Assembly: GCA_013115125.1 (NCBI GenBank)
Contig: JABANN010000049.1
Span: 1-64,000, forward strand
Direction of reading: 5' to 3'
DNA: 64,000 bases
Origin: Perkinsus olseni
Lineage: Eukaryota > Perkinsozoa > Perkinsida
Each line of letters opens with the position of its first letter. The stretch's first letter is position 1. A program made the translations under genes and the position numbers. Positions 34,172-43,759 of this stretch are shown here, one piece after another. The notes under the pieces are model-generated. The model did not search any database, was not told where the DNA came from, and was given only the letters and a program-made list of their open reading frames with translations.

Positions 34172-34737
34172 CGTCCCCACACTCCGAGCCAGTAAAGTCA
34201 ACTCTCATCCCGGCACGTGTGCAGCGAGTAGTTGATGACCCCAAACACACAGGCTTCCCTTGGAGGGATCCACGCAACCCCGAGGATCCACTAGAGGGCC
34301 CGGCTCAACGGATTCTCCCGCGTCTTTGCCCTGTCCGTTTAGGGCATGATACCGGTATAGAACTCCACATGATGCAGTCGATTGATGCAGAGTTCGTTCC
34401 CCCCGTGCATTCACATGCCGGAGAGGCAATCGATCGCCCACAGCCTCTCGGAGGCGTTTTACATCAACCCAACGACGATAGCGACGATAAAAGGAAAATA
34501 CGTAGGTCAATCATACTCGTTACGCATCTTCATCCACACGTCGGCCTTCCAGGACCGACCAGCGTGGTCCTCACCTGAGAGCAACCACGCCTTCCTGACA
34601 GTAGATCGCCTCAGCGCCCCTACCGCTCTGTCCCTTGAACCTCTTCAATCGTGTCCGGTCCTTGGTTGAGTATCTTTGAGCATCATGCCGTTCCCTCTTG
34701 GACATACTACTGAAGGTTGGACGGTTGCCAGGCGAGC

Positions 34738-35313
34738 CTAAGATAGTGCTGATATCAGATGATCCGAAGGGGAGAAAGCATCACCATTGCCCTCCTGTCC
34801 GACGTCCTTGGTCAGCTGCTTCTCACCATCAGTGACCTGTTGGACCTCGTCGATTCGTTTCTGCTCAGCTGCCCTCCTCCGGGCTGCCTCCCGCTCCTCG
34901 GCCAAGTCGAATGCCGCGATCTTGCTACACATAACAGGCTGGGAATGGCGAGCCTCTCGAATCAAAAGATTACCGAAACTTCGAGGCGACGAATTTTTTG
35001 TAAGTGAGGTCATCCTCCCCGACCGCATTGAAGATTGAGTTGAAGGAGGGAAGGCCACTCCCTTCCCCTTCCGCCTCATCAGAGCTGCCAGCGTCACCCT
35101 CTGCCGCCTGACAATCAACCATTGGCAGCCGAAAGGGAATACGGGCCACCGTACTACTTTCCCATCCCCTTCGTTCTGCTCGGAGCCTTCACTGCTGCTG
35201 CTGCTGCTGCTGCTATCAGTACTGTGCTGGCGTTTTCTAGAAAGCTCCTCGGGAGGATCTATCTCAGAGTCCGACGACGAAGAATCGGCATCCGAGTACC
35301 CCGAGGGCAGCAT
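34738..35313 (-). CDS. Ser/Glu-rich hypothetical protein
   Basis: Starts at the ATG at 35313 (MLPSGYSDADSSSSD) with a low-complexity Ser/Asp/Glu region and an eight-Ser run. A 50-nt intron then leads to AAEGDAGSSDEAEGEGSG and the better-ordered NSIFNAVGEDDLTYKKFVAS. A second short intron joins to KIAAFDLAEEREAARRRAAE, a charged helix. The stop is at 34738. The reading through the first intron is also open but gives a hydrophobic insert that does not fit. The composition suggests a nuclear or nucleolar protein; the family is unknown. Confidence 0.5.
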   Translation of the reverse strand: MLPSGYSDADSSSSDSEIDPPEELSRKRQHSTDSSSSSSSSEGSEQNEGDGKVVRWPVFPFGCQWLIVRRQRVTLAALMRRKGKGVAFPPSTQSSMRSGRMTSLTKNSSPRSFGNLLIREARHSQPVMCSKIAAFDLAEEREAARRRAAEQKRIDEVQQVTDGEKQLTKDVGQEGNGDAFSPSDHLISALS

Positions 35314-35469
35314 GAATGATGCAACACTCCTGTTAGCTCCATCTCCGCCCACTCAAACACAAGCCAACTGAGTGCAAAGCGACAATGTCATGTGGTTAAC
35401 AACACCATAGTGCAGAGGACATATTCAGACAGGAAAGAGGAGACACGCTATGAATTCAAAAGATATCAA

Positions 35470-36963
35470 CTACTCTTGCTGCTGCTGTTGCTGTTCCCCT
35501 TCAGCGTTCTGGCTGACCGTACTCCACCGTCGAACTCCCTCAGAGGTCCCCTTCTCGTTAAGTACAGCAGCTGCGGCCATCATCAGAGACCTCCGACGCT
35601 CCTGCATCTGAGGGCCCAATATAGTATCAAGAGCGCTCGGCCTAGGTTGCCCTCCACCACCCATCAACTTCGACCCAATCCCTTGCCCGATCAATCTCGA
35701 TGCCCCAGCGGCTGATATCGAGCCCCTCGAGGCTGGCGGGGAGTGCATGATATGGCTAGCCCTGCTGCTGGTCGGAGGGGCCAACGCTGTGAGATCTGTC
35801 GGCAAGGAGGTATTGATCGCCCCCGATAAGGTTTTGTTCGCCGGAGACCCCGTACTCTGTCGTCGGCCCCCTGCTGCTACGTGGGGTATCGACTTCAACG
35901 CTTTCCGCTGCAGTACCGCATCAACCACATCGGCCACCGTTGCCCTCGTCGAGGGGCCCTCCGAAGGCTGAGGCCTCCACCCCCTCTCACTTCCCTTGAG
36001 CGGTGCCACATTCCGGGACTCCCCGATCGGAGGCAGCGCCCGGTTGGCAGAAGCATTGGAGCCCTTCCGACTGCCTGGCAGCAATCCCAGGGCATCAGAG
36101 TTCTTCCTACTCCCTTCAGCCGAGTCACATCGACTGTTCCTACGACTACTACGATTGGACGAGCGACCACTACCGTGGCCGGCTTCCACGACCCCCCTGC
36201 TGGTCATGTACATCCGGGGTATCGAGAACTGTCGACTGAACCTCCTTCCCTCCCCAGCATCATCACCCCTGCTCTCCTCACCACCCGTTCGATCCTCTCC
36301 CGGCGACGACTCAAAGGCCTCCTCTCTCAACGTATTAGAACGCAACGGCGCAGCGTCGCCCTTCGACGGTCGCCGCCTTGCTGTGTTCGCAGTGGATGGT
36401 GCGTGCTCAGCAGTGTGTTCCCTTGAGTAATGGTGGTATGCCTCCAGAGCCACTCCATCGCTCTGCATACCCGGTACGGGCCTAACCTCAATAACTGCCG
36501 GTCCGGCATAGGTCTCCTTGTCAGTAGCCGAGGCCTCAGCCAACCGTTTCCTGGCCCTCTCCGCCACTTTGGCTGCGTTCCTCCGACGGTCCTGGGCTCC
36601 GACTCGCTCATCCCTCCCCCAAGCAAAGGCCGTCTTGTCAATAATCTCAACAGGGGGCTCCTCACCTGTAAAGTAACTCGTCCAATACCCCTCTGGGCGG
36701 TCTGTCTCAAGCCTCTCCCTAGTGGTACGTCCGCTAGGCGGGTTAAGTATCTCCTCAGTGTAGAGGGGAAAGGAGCCGAACCTGCTGAACTGTTCCGGCT
36801 CATTATTCTTGCGGGCCTTGAACGGCGGGGCACTGCTTGCTGGCAACACAGTTCCCCATCTGTCGAACCGCGGTGTATCCCCCTCTCTCCCACGCAACCG
36901 CTGCAGATACCTGACAACAGTCATAGGTGCGATCTGATAGGGCCAAGAGGGCGCTAGTACCAT
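35470..36963 (-). CDS. Hypothetical basic, Ser/Arg-rich protein with basophilic kinase sites
   Basis: The longest uninterrupted reading frame in the window, 497 codons. The N-terminal 150 residues look ordered (DTPRFDRWGTVLPASSAPPF, EGYWTSYFTGEEPPVEIIDK), then a long disordered region follows. That region repeats R-R/K-x-S motifs: SRRNS, SRKNS, SRKGS, RRQST, RRRS and RRWS, which fit AGC/CaMK-type kinases. The protein ends in a short poly-Gln run encoded by a CTG tract on the plus strand. The ATG at 36963 overlaps the stop of the upstream gene by ten bases; the next ATG, at 36924, avoids this. No family is recognised; a cytoskeletal or scaffold role is only a guess. Confidence 0.6.
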   Translation of the reverse strand: MVLAPSWPYQIAPMTVVRYLQRLRGREGDTPRFDRWGTVLPASSAPPFKARKNNEPEQFSRFGSFPLYTEEILNPPSGRTTRERLETDRPEGYWTSYFTGEEPPVEIIDKTAFAWGRDERVGAQDRRRNAAKVAERARKRLAEASATDKETYAGPAVIEVRPVPGMQSDGVALEAYHHYSREHTAEHAPSTANTARRRPSKGDAAPLRSNTLREEAFESSPGEDRTGGEESRGDDAGEGRRFSRQFSIPRMYMTSRGVVEAGHGSGRSSNRSSRRNSRCDSAEGSRKNSDALGLLPGSRKGSNASANRALPPIGESRNVAPLKGSERGWRPQPSEGPSTRATVADVVDAVLQRKALKSIPHVAAGGRRQSTGSPANKTLSGAINTSLPTDLTALAPPTSSRASHIMHSPPASRGSISAAGASRLIGQGIGSKLMGGGGQPRPSALDTILGPQMQERRRSLMMAAAAVLNEKGTSEGVRRWSTVSQNAEGEQQQQQQE

Positions 36964-37581
36964 CCATTGACCGCATCGCAGTGGCTACACACAGCACTGG
37001 TCATGCTGAAGCCTTTGATGAACCCCTTGCGGAAGGGCATCGGTGCCCCTAGGGGGTCACGAGGGATCAACGGCCGCAAGCTACATCGCCGCATCGAGAC
37101 CACCTGCGGGAAACCCTCCCAACGCGGTGCTCAACCGCCGTTCGAAGCCACCTACCCGACTCTTGACGCCGAGGCTGTTGGGGACGATGACCACGGGCAG
37201 GCGGGTCGATGGGTGCGGAGGAGCGGCCTTGGGTAGTAGCAAGGTATTGGAAACTACTGGTCTTTCATTTGGTTCGAGAGAGGGTGTCCGAGACAGGGCC
37301 GGAGTGACCGATGCAGCGGACGGCGCGATAGAGGGCGTTGCACTTCTCGAATTGGGGAGGTGCTTAACGTAGGCCCCCGAAGGAAGCAGCTCCCCAGTCA
37401 CAGGCTTCCCACAGCGAGGGCACTCCAGCGAAGGGAAACCTAGAAAATGCGTCATCACTACGAGGACGATGAACTCTAACTCACCCGGCGCTTGACGGCT
37501 CGACGGACGATCGGTCAGGGTCTTCGTCGGCAAGGAGACCAAACATATGCCAGAAAGTGGTCGGTCGTTTAGATCTGCCAT
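36954..37581 (-). CDS. Small protein with two CxxC motifs (zinc-ribbon-like)
   Basis: The ATG at 37581 opens MADLNDRPLSGICLVSLPT. A 45-nt in-frame intron (37440-37484) joins QAPG to FPSLECPRCGKPVTG, a CxxC knuckle. A Ser/Pro-rich linker follows, and a second intron near 37.1 kb joins GGFPAG to APMPFRKGFIKGF and the C-terminus VCSHCDAVNGWY, a second CxxC. Together the two pairs could bind one zinc ion. The family is not recognised, but the aromatic Cys-rich ending looks conserved rather than random. The unspliced frame instead stops at 37081 and loses the second CxxC. Confidence 0.55.
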
Positions 37582-37746
37582 TACGAGGAACCTCTGCTGT
37601 GGCTGTAGGAGAGGGTTCTAATTGCCAGCGCAACAGTGAGGGCTGTTAACAATGGAGAAGGGTTGACCCACGTAGTAGTGGTAAAAATTATGAGAAATAT
37701 TAACGACGGCGATGACAGGCTAGAGTGAACGATGTATCATCCACAG

Positions 37747-39978
37747 TCAATCCATAAGCTCGTTATAAAAGTAGCCGCTCTCGTCCTCTCCAGCCGTGGT
37801 CACTGGGCTCAGCTCCCCACTTTCACTGCCGTAGCGAGGAGAACGAAGGACCTGCCACCACAACCCTCGTGATGAGCGGACGACGATGGCAAACTTACAG
37901 TGAGGTGATTGAACTTCACTTGCTTGGTCCTCAGGTAGTCGATATTATTTCGATTCGGCCTCGCGGGGACTGCCCGGACCTCCGAGACCAACTCCCCCAA
38001 GGCCGCGACCTTGGCTGGGTTGTTCGTGTACAGCATGACGCTGCGGATGCCAAGGTGCTTCAAGGCCTGCAGGGATGGTGAGGGAAGGAAGAGAGAGAAC
38101 ACAGCAGCAGATCTCATCACCCGCCTAGCGTCGGCGAATTCCCGGCAATCAGGAGCGTATCCGAGCTTGAGGTTGGACTCCACCGTGTCGAGGCCATCTT
38201 CGTCCTGAAGGTTGTATGCTTTGATCTTATTGGCTAGACCGATACCTGTCACGACAACGCCAGACTGAGGAGGGCATCCCTATCCTTCCCAACAGTGGTG
38301 AGTATTACCCCGGCCCTCGTGTCCCCTAATATACAGTAATACCGCTCTCTCCTCCTCGTCCAGGGTTACCAAAAAGTCCAGCAACTGGTCACCACAATCA
38401 CACCTGTCGTGGCAAGAGCATCATAGAACACTATCCATCACCCTCCCTACTTCATGCTGCGTAAAACATCTCCCGTAAAGCACTCAGAGTGAACACGGAC
38501 CGGCACGTCCGACTCTGCAGACGACCGTTGAGCGAGGCTTGGGCAGCAAAGAGGCTCACCTCCATCCACATTACCCTTGATGAGGGTTACTATCTCCAGG
38601 GAGGGGTCAGAGCATCCCCGATACACTCGAAGATCACAGTGGCTGGTGTAGCGGAGGTGATGCAGGGGGACACGGCAAGATGATAACTGCGCAGGGCTGG
38701 AACTGGAAGGGGGATCAACGCCCTAGCCTCTCACCATCTCGATCGGAGGAGGTCTGTTGTCTTCAACAATGGTCGTGGTGTTAGTTACTTCATCCGGGTG
38801 GGTATTGTAGATGTCACTGTACTGCGTAGCATACTCCTTCAGCGATACCGTGGTTATCTGATAGAAAAACCGTAAACTCACTAGACCACACTCGCGGCCC
38901 TAGCAGAGCTCCCCTAGATTAATTCATGCCTATCCATGATTCAAGCTATACAGGAGTCTTCTTGAAGTGTTTTTGATGTTGGTCACAAATACCAGTTTTT
39001 TAATTTTAGCAAGCCTCGTCCGGCTTGGTGATTCGTCAGCCTCCTTGAAGCGATCCGAGCCCGACTGTCCAGTGCGGCTCATCATCAAGAGTACAACAGT
39101 ACTAGGATTACCAGAGGTATCTGATGGTCCCTAGCAAAAGCCTTGCAGTCCTCCAAGCGCATCATCTCTCCCTCATCATCCATCATCTCGGCGATACCGG
39201 CAACAGTCTCTACGCCAGCCAGTCGGCATAGATCGTACCTAACACCATAGCTACCGAGTAGCCCTACACGAAGGACGAGATACCCTACGCGCTCTCAGTA
39301 TGACCATCCCGTTCGGTGAGCCCTCCTGGTCTAGCGCAAAGTGGGAACATGTGTCCTGATGATGCAACGCCACCACTGTCACGCACAGTCCTAGGGGACT
39401 GATGACCCACCAGGCTTGCTGAAGTCCTCGGCACTGTTATTGAGATCCATGAAGGCCTTCAAGGTGTTCACTCTGAGACGGTCCGCGCGTGAACGGCGCC
39501 CGGCAGATGTGTGTCGCCTCACCTGTCTTGAGCGCTGACACCGGTCGTCGTGGTTGGTATATGGTCCGTGGCAACATGGAAGTTGGTACCGTTGGAATCA
39601 GTATTATTAGGCGTGGCGACGTGTAACCTGAAGAGAGGGCTCAGAGGCGGGCCAGGGTAGGGGTGGGCTACCCGAAGGTATCCAATCTCTTCTTGTCCGT
39701 CACGATGCATACGATACCCGTCGAATAGCGTATCATAAATGCCATATCCTGCATGCTTCAACCTCGGATTCCCTAGGTATAACTACTGCTACCTGCTTAG
39801 TACAGCCTCGAGCGCTGATCATGAAATCACACTCATTCTCTCTATCGAGTCTGTCCATGACCATCACCTGACAACCCAACCCCTACCGCCACCACTACCA
39901 CAAATCCACCGCTACCATCTTGCCCTCCCTAAACGCATTGATAGCCCCTTCAACGTTGGCACGGTCTTGAGGGTCCAT
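37747..39978 (-). CDS. ribBA: Bifunctional riboflavin biosynthesis protein RibBA
   Basis: Makes two precursors of riboflavin: 3,4-dihydroxy-2-butanone 4-phosphate (N-terminal DHBPS domain) and the pyrimidine from GTP (C-terminal GTP cyclohydrolase II). DHBPS exons show [44 protein letters not shown] and [20 protein letters not shown]. The cyclohydrolase exons show [15 protein letters not shown], then [12 protein letters not shown] (the zinc Cys set), [20 protein letters not shown] and [17 protein letters not shown] 54-nt intron (38067-38120) is stop-free and in frame. A final exon after [11 protein letters not shown] adds about 37 residues ending NELMD at 37747. The start at 39978 is the first plausible ATG, with no obvious targeting leader. 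About ten short introns. Confidence 0.9.
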
Positions 39979-40189
39979 CGTCGAAAAATGCGGTGAAAAA
40001 CTAGTAAAAAAACAGCACAGGCTCCTCAGCAATCTGTCCCGTTAGGGGATGATGAATTCGGAAGCCAGATCAGAATGAACTACATCTACCCGTCCGAGAA
40101 CGTGCTCCTAAACGGACGGAAATTTTCAACCCAACTTGCGTGCGAGCGAAGCGGACGTGGCAGGGCGCGCGCTTTTTACATGCGCGATG

Positions 40190-40380
40190 ATGAGGGTGTA
40201 ACAGGTTTCGCCAAGTCGAATTCCGCCAAATCGTTGCCAACCGGATTTCCAGGGGCACAAGTATAATTTTTAGGGGGAATACGATGGTAGAGACCGGAGA
40301 AGGCCAACTTGGCGGCCTCTGAATGGGAACAGACATGGCAGAATTTTTCTGCGGATTCCTGACTTTGTTGGCGAAGTGGA
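40190..40380. repeat. TTGGCGAA-word cluster 1
   Basis: Exact copies of TTGGCGAA or its complement occur at 40207-40214 and 40368-40375, with near copies (TTCCGCCAAA, TTTCGCCG) between and around them. The 13-mer CTTTGTTGGCGAA in this cluster recurs at the start of cluster 2. No coding frame is supported here. Confidence 0.6.
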
Positions 40381-40643
40381 ATCATTGTCTGAAATCCATG
40401 CCCCCGCCGGGTTTCGCCGTTAGAGTTGGGGTCGGCAGATTTGGACATTTTGGCGTTTTCGTGATGAACGTAGGTTCTGCCAAGTTGGCAAAAGTGGCAG
40501 ATTACGCCACGGTGTAACTTGCACCACCGTGGAGCCTGCTTCCCATTTATTCCACGGAGCACTGGCGGATGACAGACCAATGCATGTTCATTCCATAGGA
40601 CAAAACGAGGGCCATAGCGAAGCTAGTCTAGGCCGCGTAGACT

Positions 40644-40666
40644 AACACGCCTAGACTAGGCGTGTT
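40644..40666. repeat. 11-bp inverted repeat with one-base spacer
   Basis: AACACGCCTAG is followed, after a single A, by its exact reverse complement. It could be a protein-binding palindrome, a cruciform, or a mobile-element remnant. No neighbouring gene uses it visibly. Confidence 0.7.
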
Positions 40667-42429
40667 CGCGTACTCCCCAGGGTCTGGACAGTGCCCAGGC
40701 CAGACATAGTCCGTCTGGCAGAACCTTCATTTATACCATGTTTCCTACACATCGTCTGTGCTACTAGGCTCTTCTGTGATCTTCTCAAGTTGAGACGTTG
40801 AGGGCTTTTACACAATAGTGTCCCATTTAAGTGAACACGCTTCATCCCTCTCGCCGAAGGCTTCAGAGGCCTATGAATTGGGTGTATTATGCATTCAACG
40901 AAGCTTTGTCAATGCGTTTATTGAATATTACTCAACTGCCTTGATTCAAGTTCCCATGATTTTGCTTGTTAAAGCCGGCCTATGTCAGCACAAAGCCCAC
41001 ACTAACAGCAGTTAAATAAGTATAGTAACTACTGATGATTCGACTCCGAAGGTTTCAGCAGCCGAGATCTCTGCTTTCCCGCTTTGACCCTGTCACAAGG
41101 TCCTGTCGCAGGGCGAGCGACGATTGAGCGGAGCGCAGCCATCTAGACTAACTATTCCAGATGATCACTTTGTATATGATGATTAATTAACGTCGTATAT
41201 CGTTGAGCTCTCTAATCGTCGATAGTTCTGTGATGATTAGTGATTTGTTATATCACTTTGCCTTTCATGCCCTCTGACAACGGCGATGATCCGTCCCAGA
41301 AGCCTGTAGATCCTACTATTCAGAAACAGTCTGTCGAGTTAACTCCCGAGGAGTTGGTGCTCTTGAAGAAGATCCGCGCAATGGAATTGGCGGGCCGTGA
41401 GCCACTACACTCGAGTGATGGAGACAGAGTCTCCCAGACTGGCATCAGGGATCCGAAGAGAGCAGGCCATCCACTGGGGCGTGAAATGGCATAGTCTTCT
41501 GATAACTATTCGGTACCGGTTAAGTCTGCTCATGATGCTCTCTGAGAGTAATGCAGGTTCTATGCATTTCTGATAACGACGCGTTCTATCTGCAGGGAGG
41601 TGTCTCGTAGACGTGATGCTGAATGGCTGGTAGAAGCAACGAAAGACCCCCATGTGAGGAATGACATTCACCGCAGCCCTCCGTAGAGTGTGATGGTATG
41701 AAGTCTCTAAGTGCTCAGGCACCTTACATACCACATTTTCAACGTTCAGTGCCCAATAGGTATCCGTATCCACTTGAGAAACATTGCTCGCACACCAACG
41801 CCCAATAAAATACCACTGAACTTCCGTATGACCGAAAAACAATAGCACTGAGTTGTCAGCGAGATTGAGAATGAGACAACAAATACGACGAACTCGAAGA
41901 GCATATCCGTCACGATGACGTGATCACTGATCAGAGTGCTAGTCTAAGCGATACGCGTGAATCGAACTTACCCAGTCCATCCACACTGTAGAGTCGACAG
42001 TCATTGCCATGAAACGCCTACGCGATAGAAAGGTAACCAGCCGGGCTAGTCCAGTCCGACTTTAGGCGAGTAGTGATCCGGAAAAGGGAAGTAGTCTCGG
42101 ACTACTAATCTGCTAGTAGTCTGAATAGTGATGTTCCATTCAATCACTGACTTCCGCGAGGCCACCTCCGCAGTACTAGTGAGACACTCGGAAGTCAAGG
42201 CAACAACTATCCATCCCTACTTCGCGACCAATCCACCCCGTTTTCTGTATTGGCAACTCTCTTCGCGTTCCCGAAGAAGTTTTCCGTTCCACTCAACACT
42301 GCCAGCCTGGCAGTGCCAGGTCATTGAGAGCCCCATCTCGTGTGATGACTATCCTCATTAGTAATGAGTCATTATCCGAGCGGCATGAGAGTGTTCATGA
42401 TGTCGACGGCACGGTGACACGAAGTCGAG

Positions 42430-42930
42430 TGTTAAACTTTGTTGGCGAATTCAAGGCACAAATGAACTCCGCCAAGCAGATTCGGACGACACACTTATGG
42501 CGGAATACGTTACCTAGCAGGTCCGGAAGTATTTTTATGCGAAATCTGGACGGGCACCACATTTCACCCAACTCGGTGAATTCCCTGTGGCGAACTTCTC
42601 ACCAAAATAACGCGTCATTTCAGGTGATTTTACGTAAAACCAGCAGACTTCGCCGAAACTTACCTCTAAATTAACTGTTTTCTCTTCCTAGCACAGAAGA
42701 CACCAACCGTATCTTGGCGAAACCCAATCCCAGCGACAGGTTTGAGCGCGCGGGCGAGCGCATTTCAAATTTTGGCGAAGCGCCATCAGCGGAAAATACG
42801 GCCAAACCCGGTTGATCTCTGATCTGAGTTGGTGTTTTCCCGTCTGAGGGCGGCCTATACCAGCTTTCGCCAACCACGCGTTTGGACAACCGAAAAGGGG
42901 TTTTGCCAAGTTTGGTGAGTTGGCGAAACC
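42430..42930. repeat. TTGGCGAA-word cluster 2
   Basis: Five exact TTGGCGAA/TTCGCCAA words occur in under 500 bases: 42442-42449, 42714-42721, 42772-42779, 42866-42873 and 42920-42927, with further one-mismatch copies (TCCGCCAAG, TGGCGGAAT, CTTCGCCGAAAC). Both orientations are present. Chance would give well under one such word in this length. Confidence 0.75.
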
Positions 42931-43005
42931 TGGCGCTCCGGATGATGGTGATGATGATAATACCGCCGCTGCATCGATAGATTTCTCGTTGTCTGGTTTC
43001 CTATT

Positions 43006-43711
43006 ATGGCGTCCGTACCTTCAGAAGGCCCCACTGGCTGTCAATCCAGTGGGGGTCCTCTGGCTGAGCGGTCCAGTAGTACCACTAAAGCGAGCGAGGA
43101 TTCCCCTTCCAGTGGTGGTCGTCAATCGCCATCACGATCATCGACAAGGGAGGGTATAGAAGAGGGACTATCACTGACCAGTGCAAGCGTCATAATTCTT
43201 GCTAGGAGGCTCAGCCGTAGGTCTGTGAAACCGGTGACACCGGTACTAAAACGAAGACGAGGATCGGCGCCAATGGTGAACGCGGCGTTGAAGGGAACGG
43301 TAACGCACAACTTACCGCCGGAAGCGATGGGAGGAAGACGGGCGTCGGCTGATGGTTGTTTACGGCCTAAGAGCCAGTGTGAGAATCAGGTGAGTATCTT
43401 AACTCGGACCTTGCAAGATACAAAACAGGTCAAGTTGACGGTCTTTTCAGTCGGGAGTGAACGCCCCCAAGTCTAATACGTCATATTCAGTAGAGTCCAG
43501 TGCCCAACGCCTTATTGAAGGTTCGGGTATGATTAACTCTGGTAAGCTGACCCGTACCTCCTCCATCCCCATGAGGTTCAGTCTGACCCGCTAGACTACC
43601 GTCACTCTGTGCATGTCACCATTGTCACTCTAATATCTATCACCAGCTGTATTCATCAACAGCAGCCTGCAAGTACGACCACAGTGACGTCTTCTGTTGA
43701 AAATCCGTAGC
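43006..43711 (+). CDS. Hypothetical Ser/Arg-rich protein
   Basis: The ATG at 43006 (MASVPSEGPTGCQSSGG) opens a Ser-rich, basic, probably disordered region with LARRLSRRSVKPVTPVLKRR and GGRRASADG. A likely intron after SQCENQ (GTGAGT...TTTTCAG, 61 nt) joins to SGVNAPKSNTSYSVESSAQ and a donor GTAAGC follows INSG. The last exon is not certain and may end near 43690-43711. No family recognised. Confidence 0.4.
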
Positions 43712-43759
43712 TCGATTCTATGCTACTTTTACAGCTATTACTTCTCCTCTAACTTCGCG

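Larger units (their letters stand above)
39979..43005. other. 3-kb gene-poor region
   Basis: Apart from the TTGGCGAA clusters and the palindrome I find no convincing gene. A short frame near 41270 (MPSDNGDDPSQKPVDPT, then PEELVLLKKIRAMELAG) could be one coding exon, but no partner exon was found. A small hairpin lies near 42092-42106 (GTAGTC, TCG, GACTAC). The region may hold decayed mobile DNA. Confidence 0.5.
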
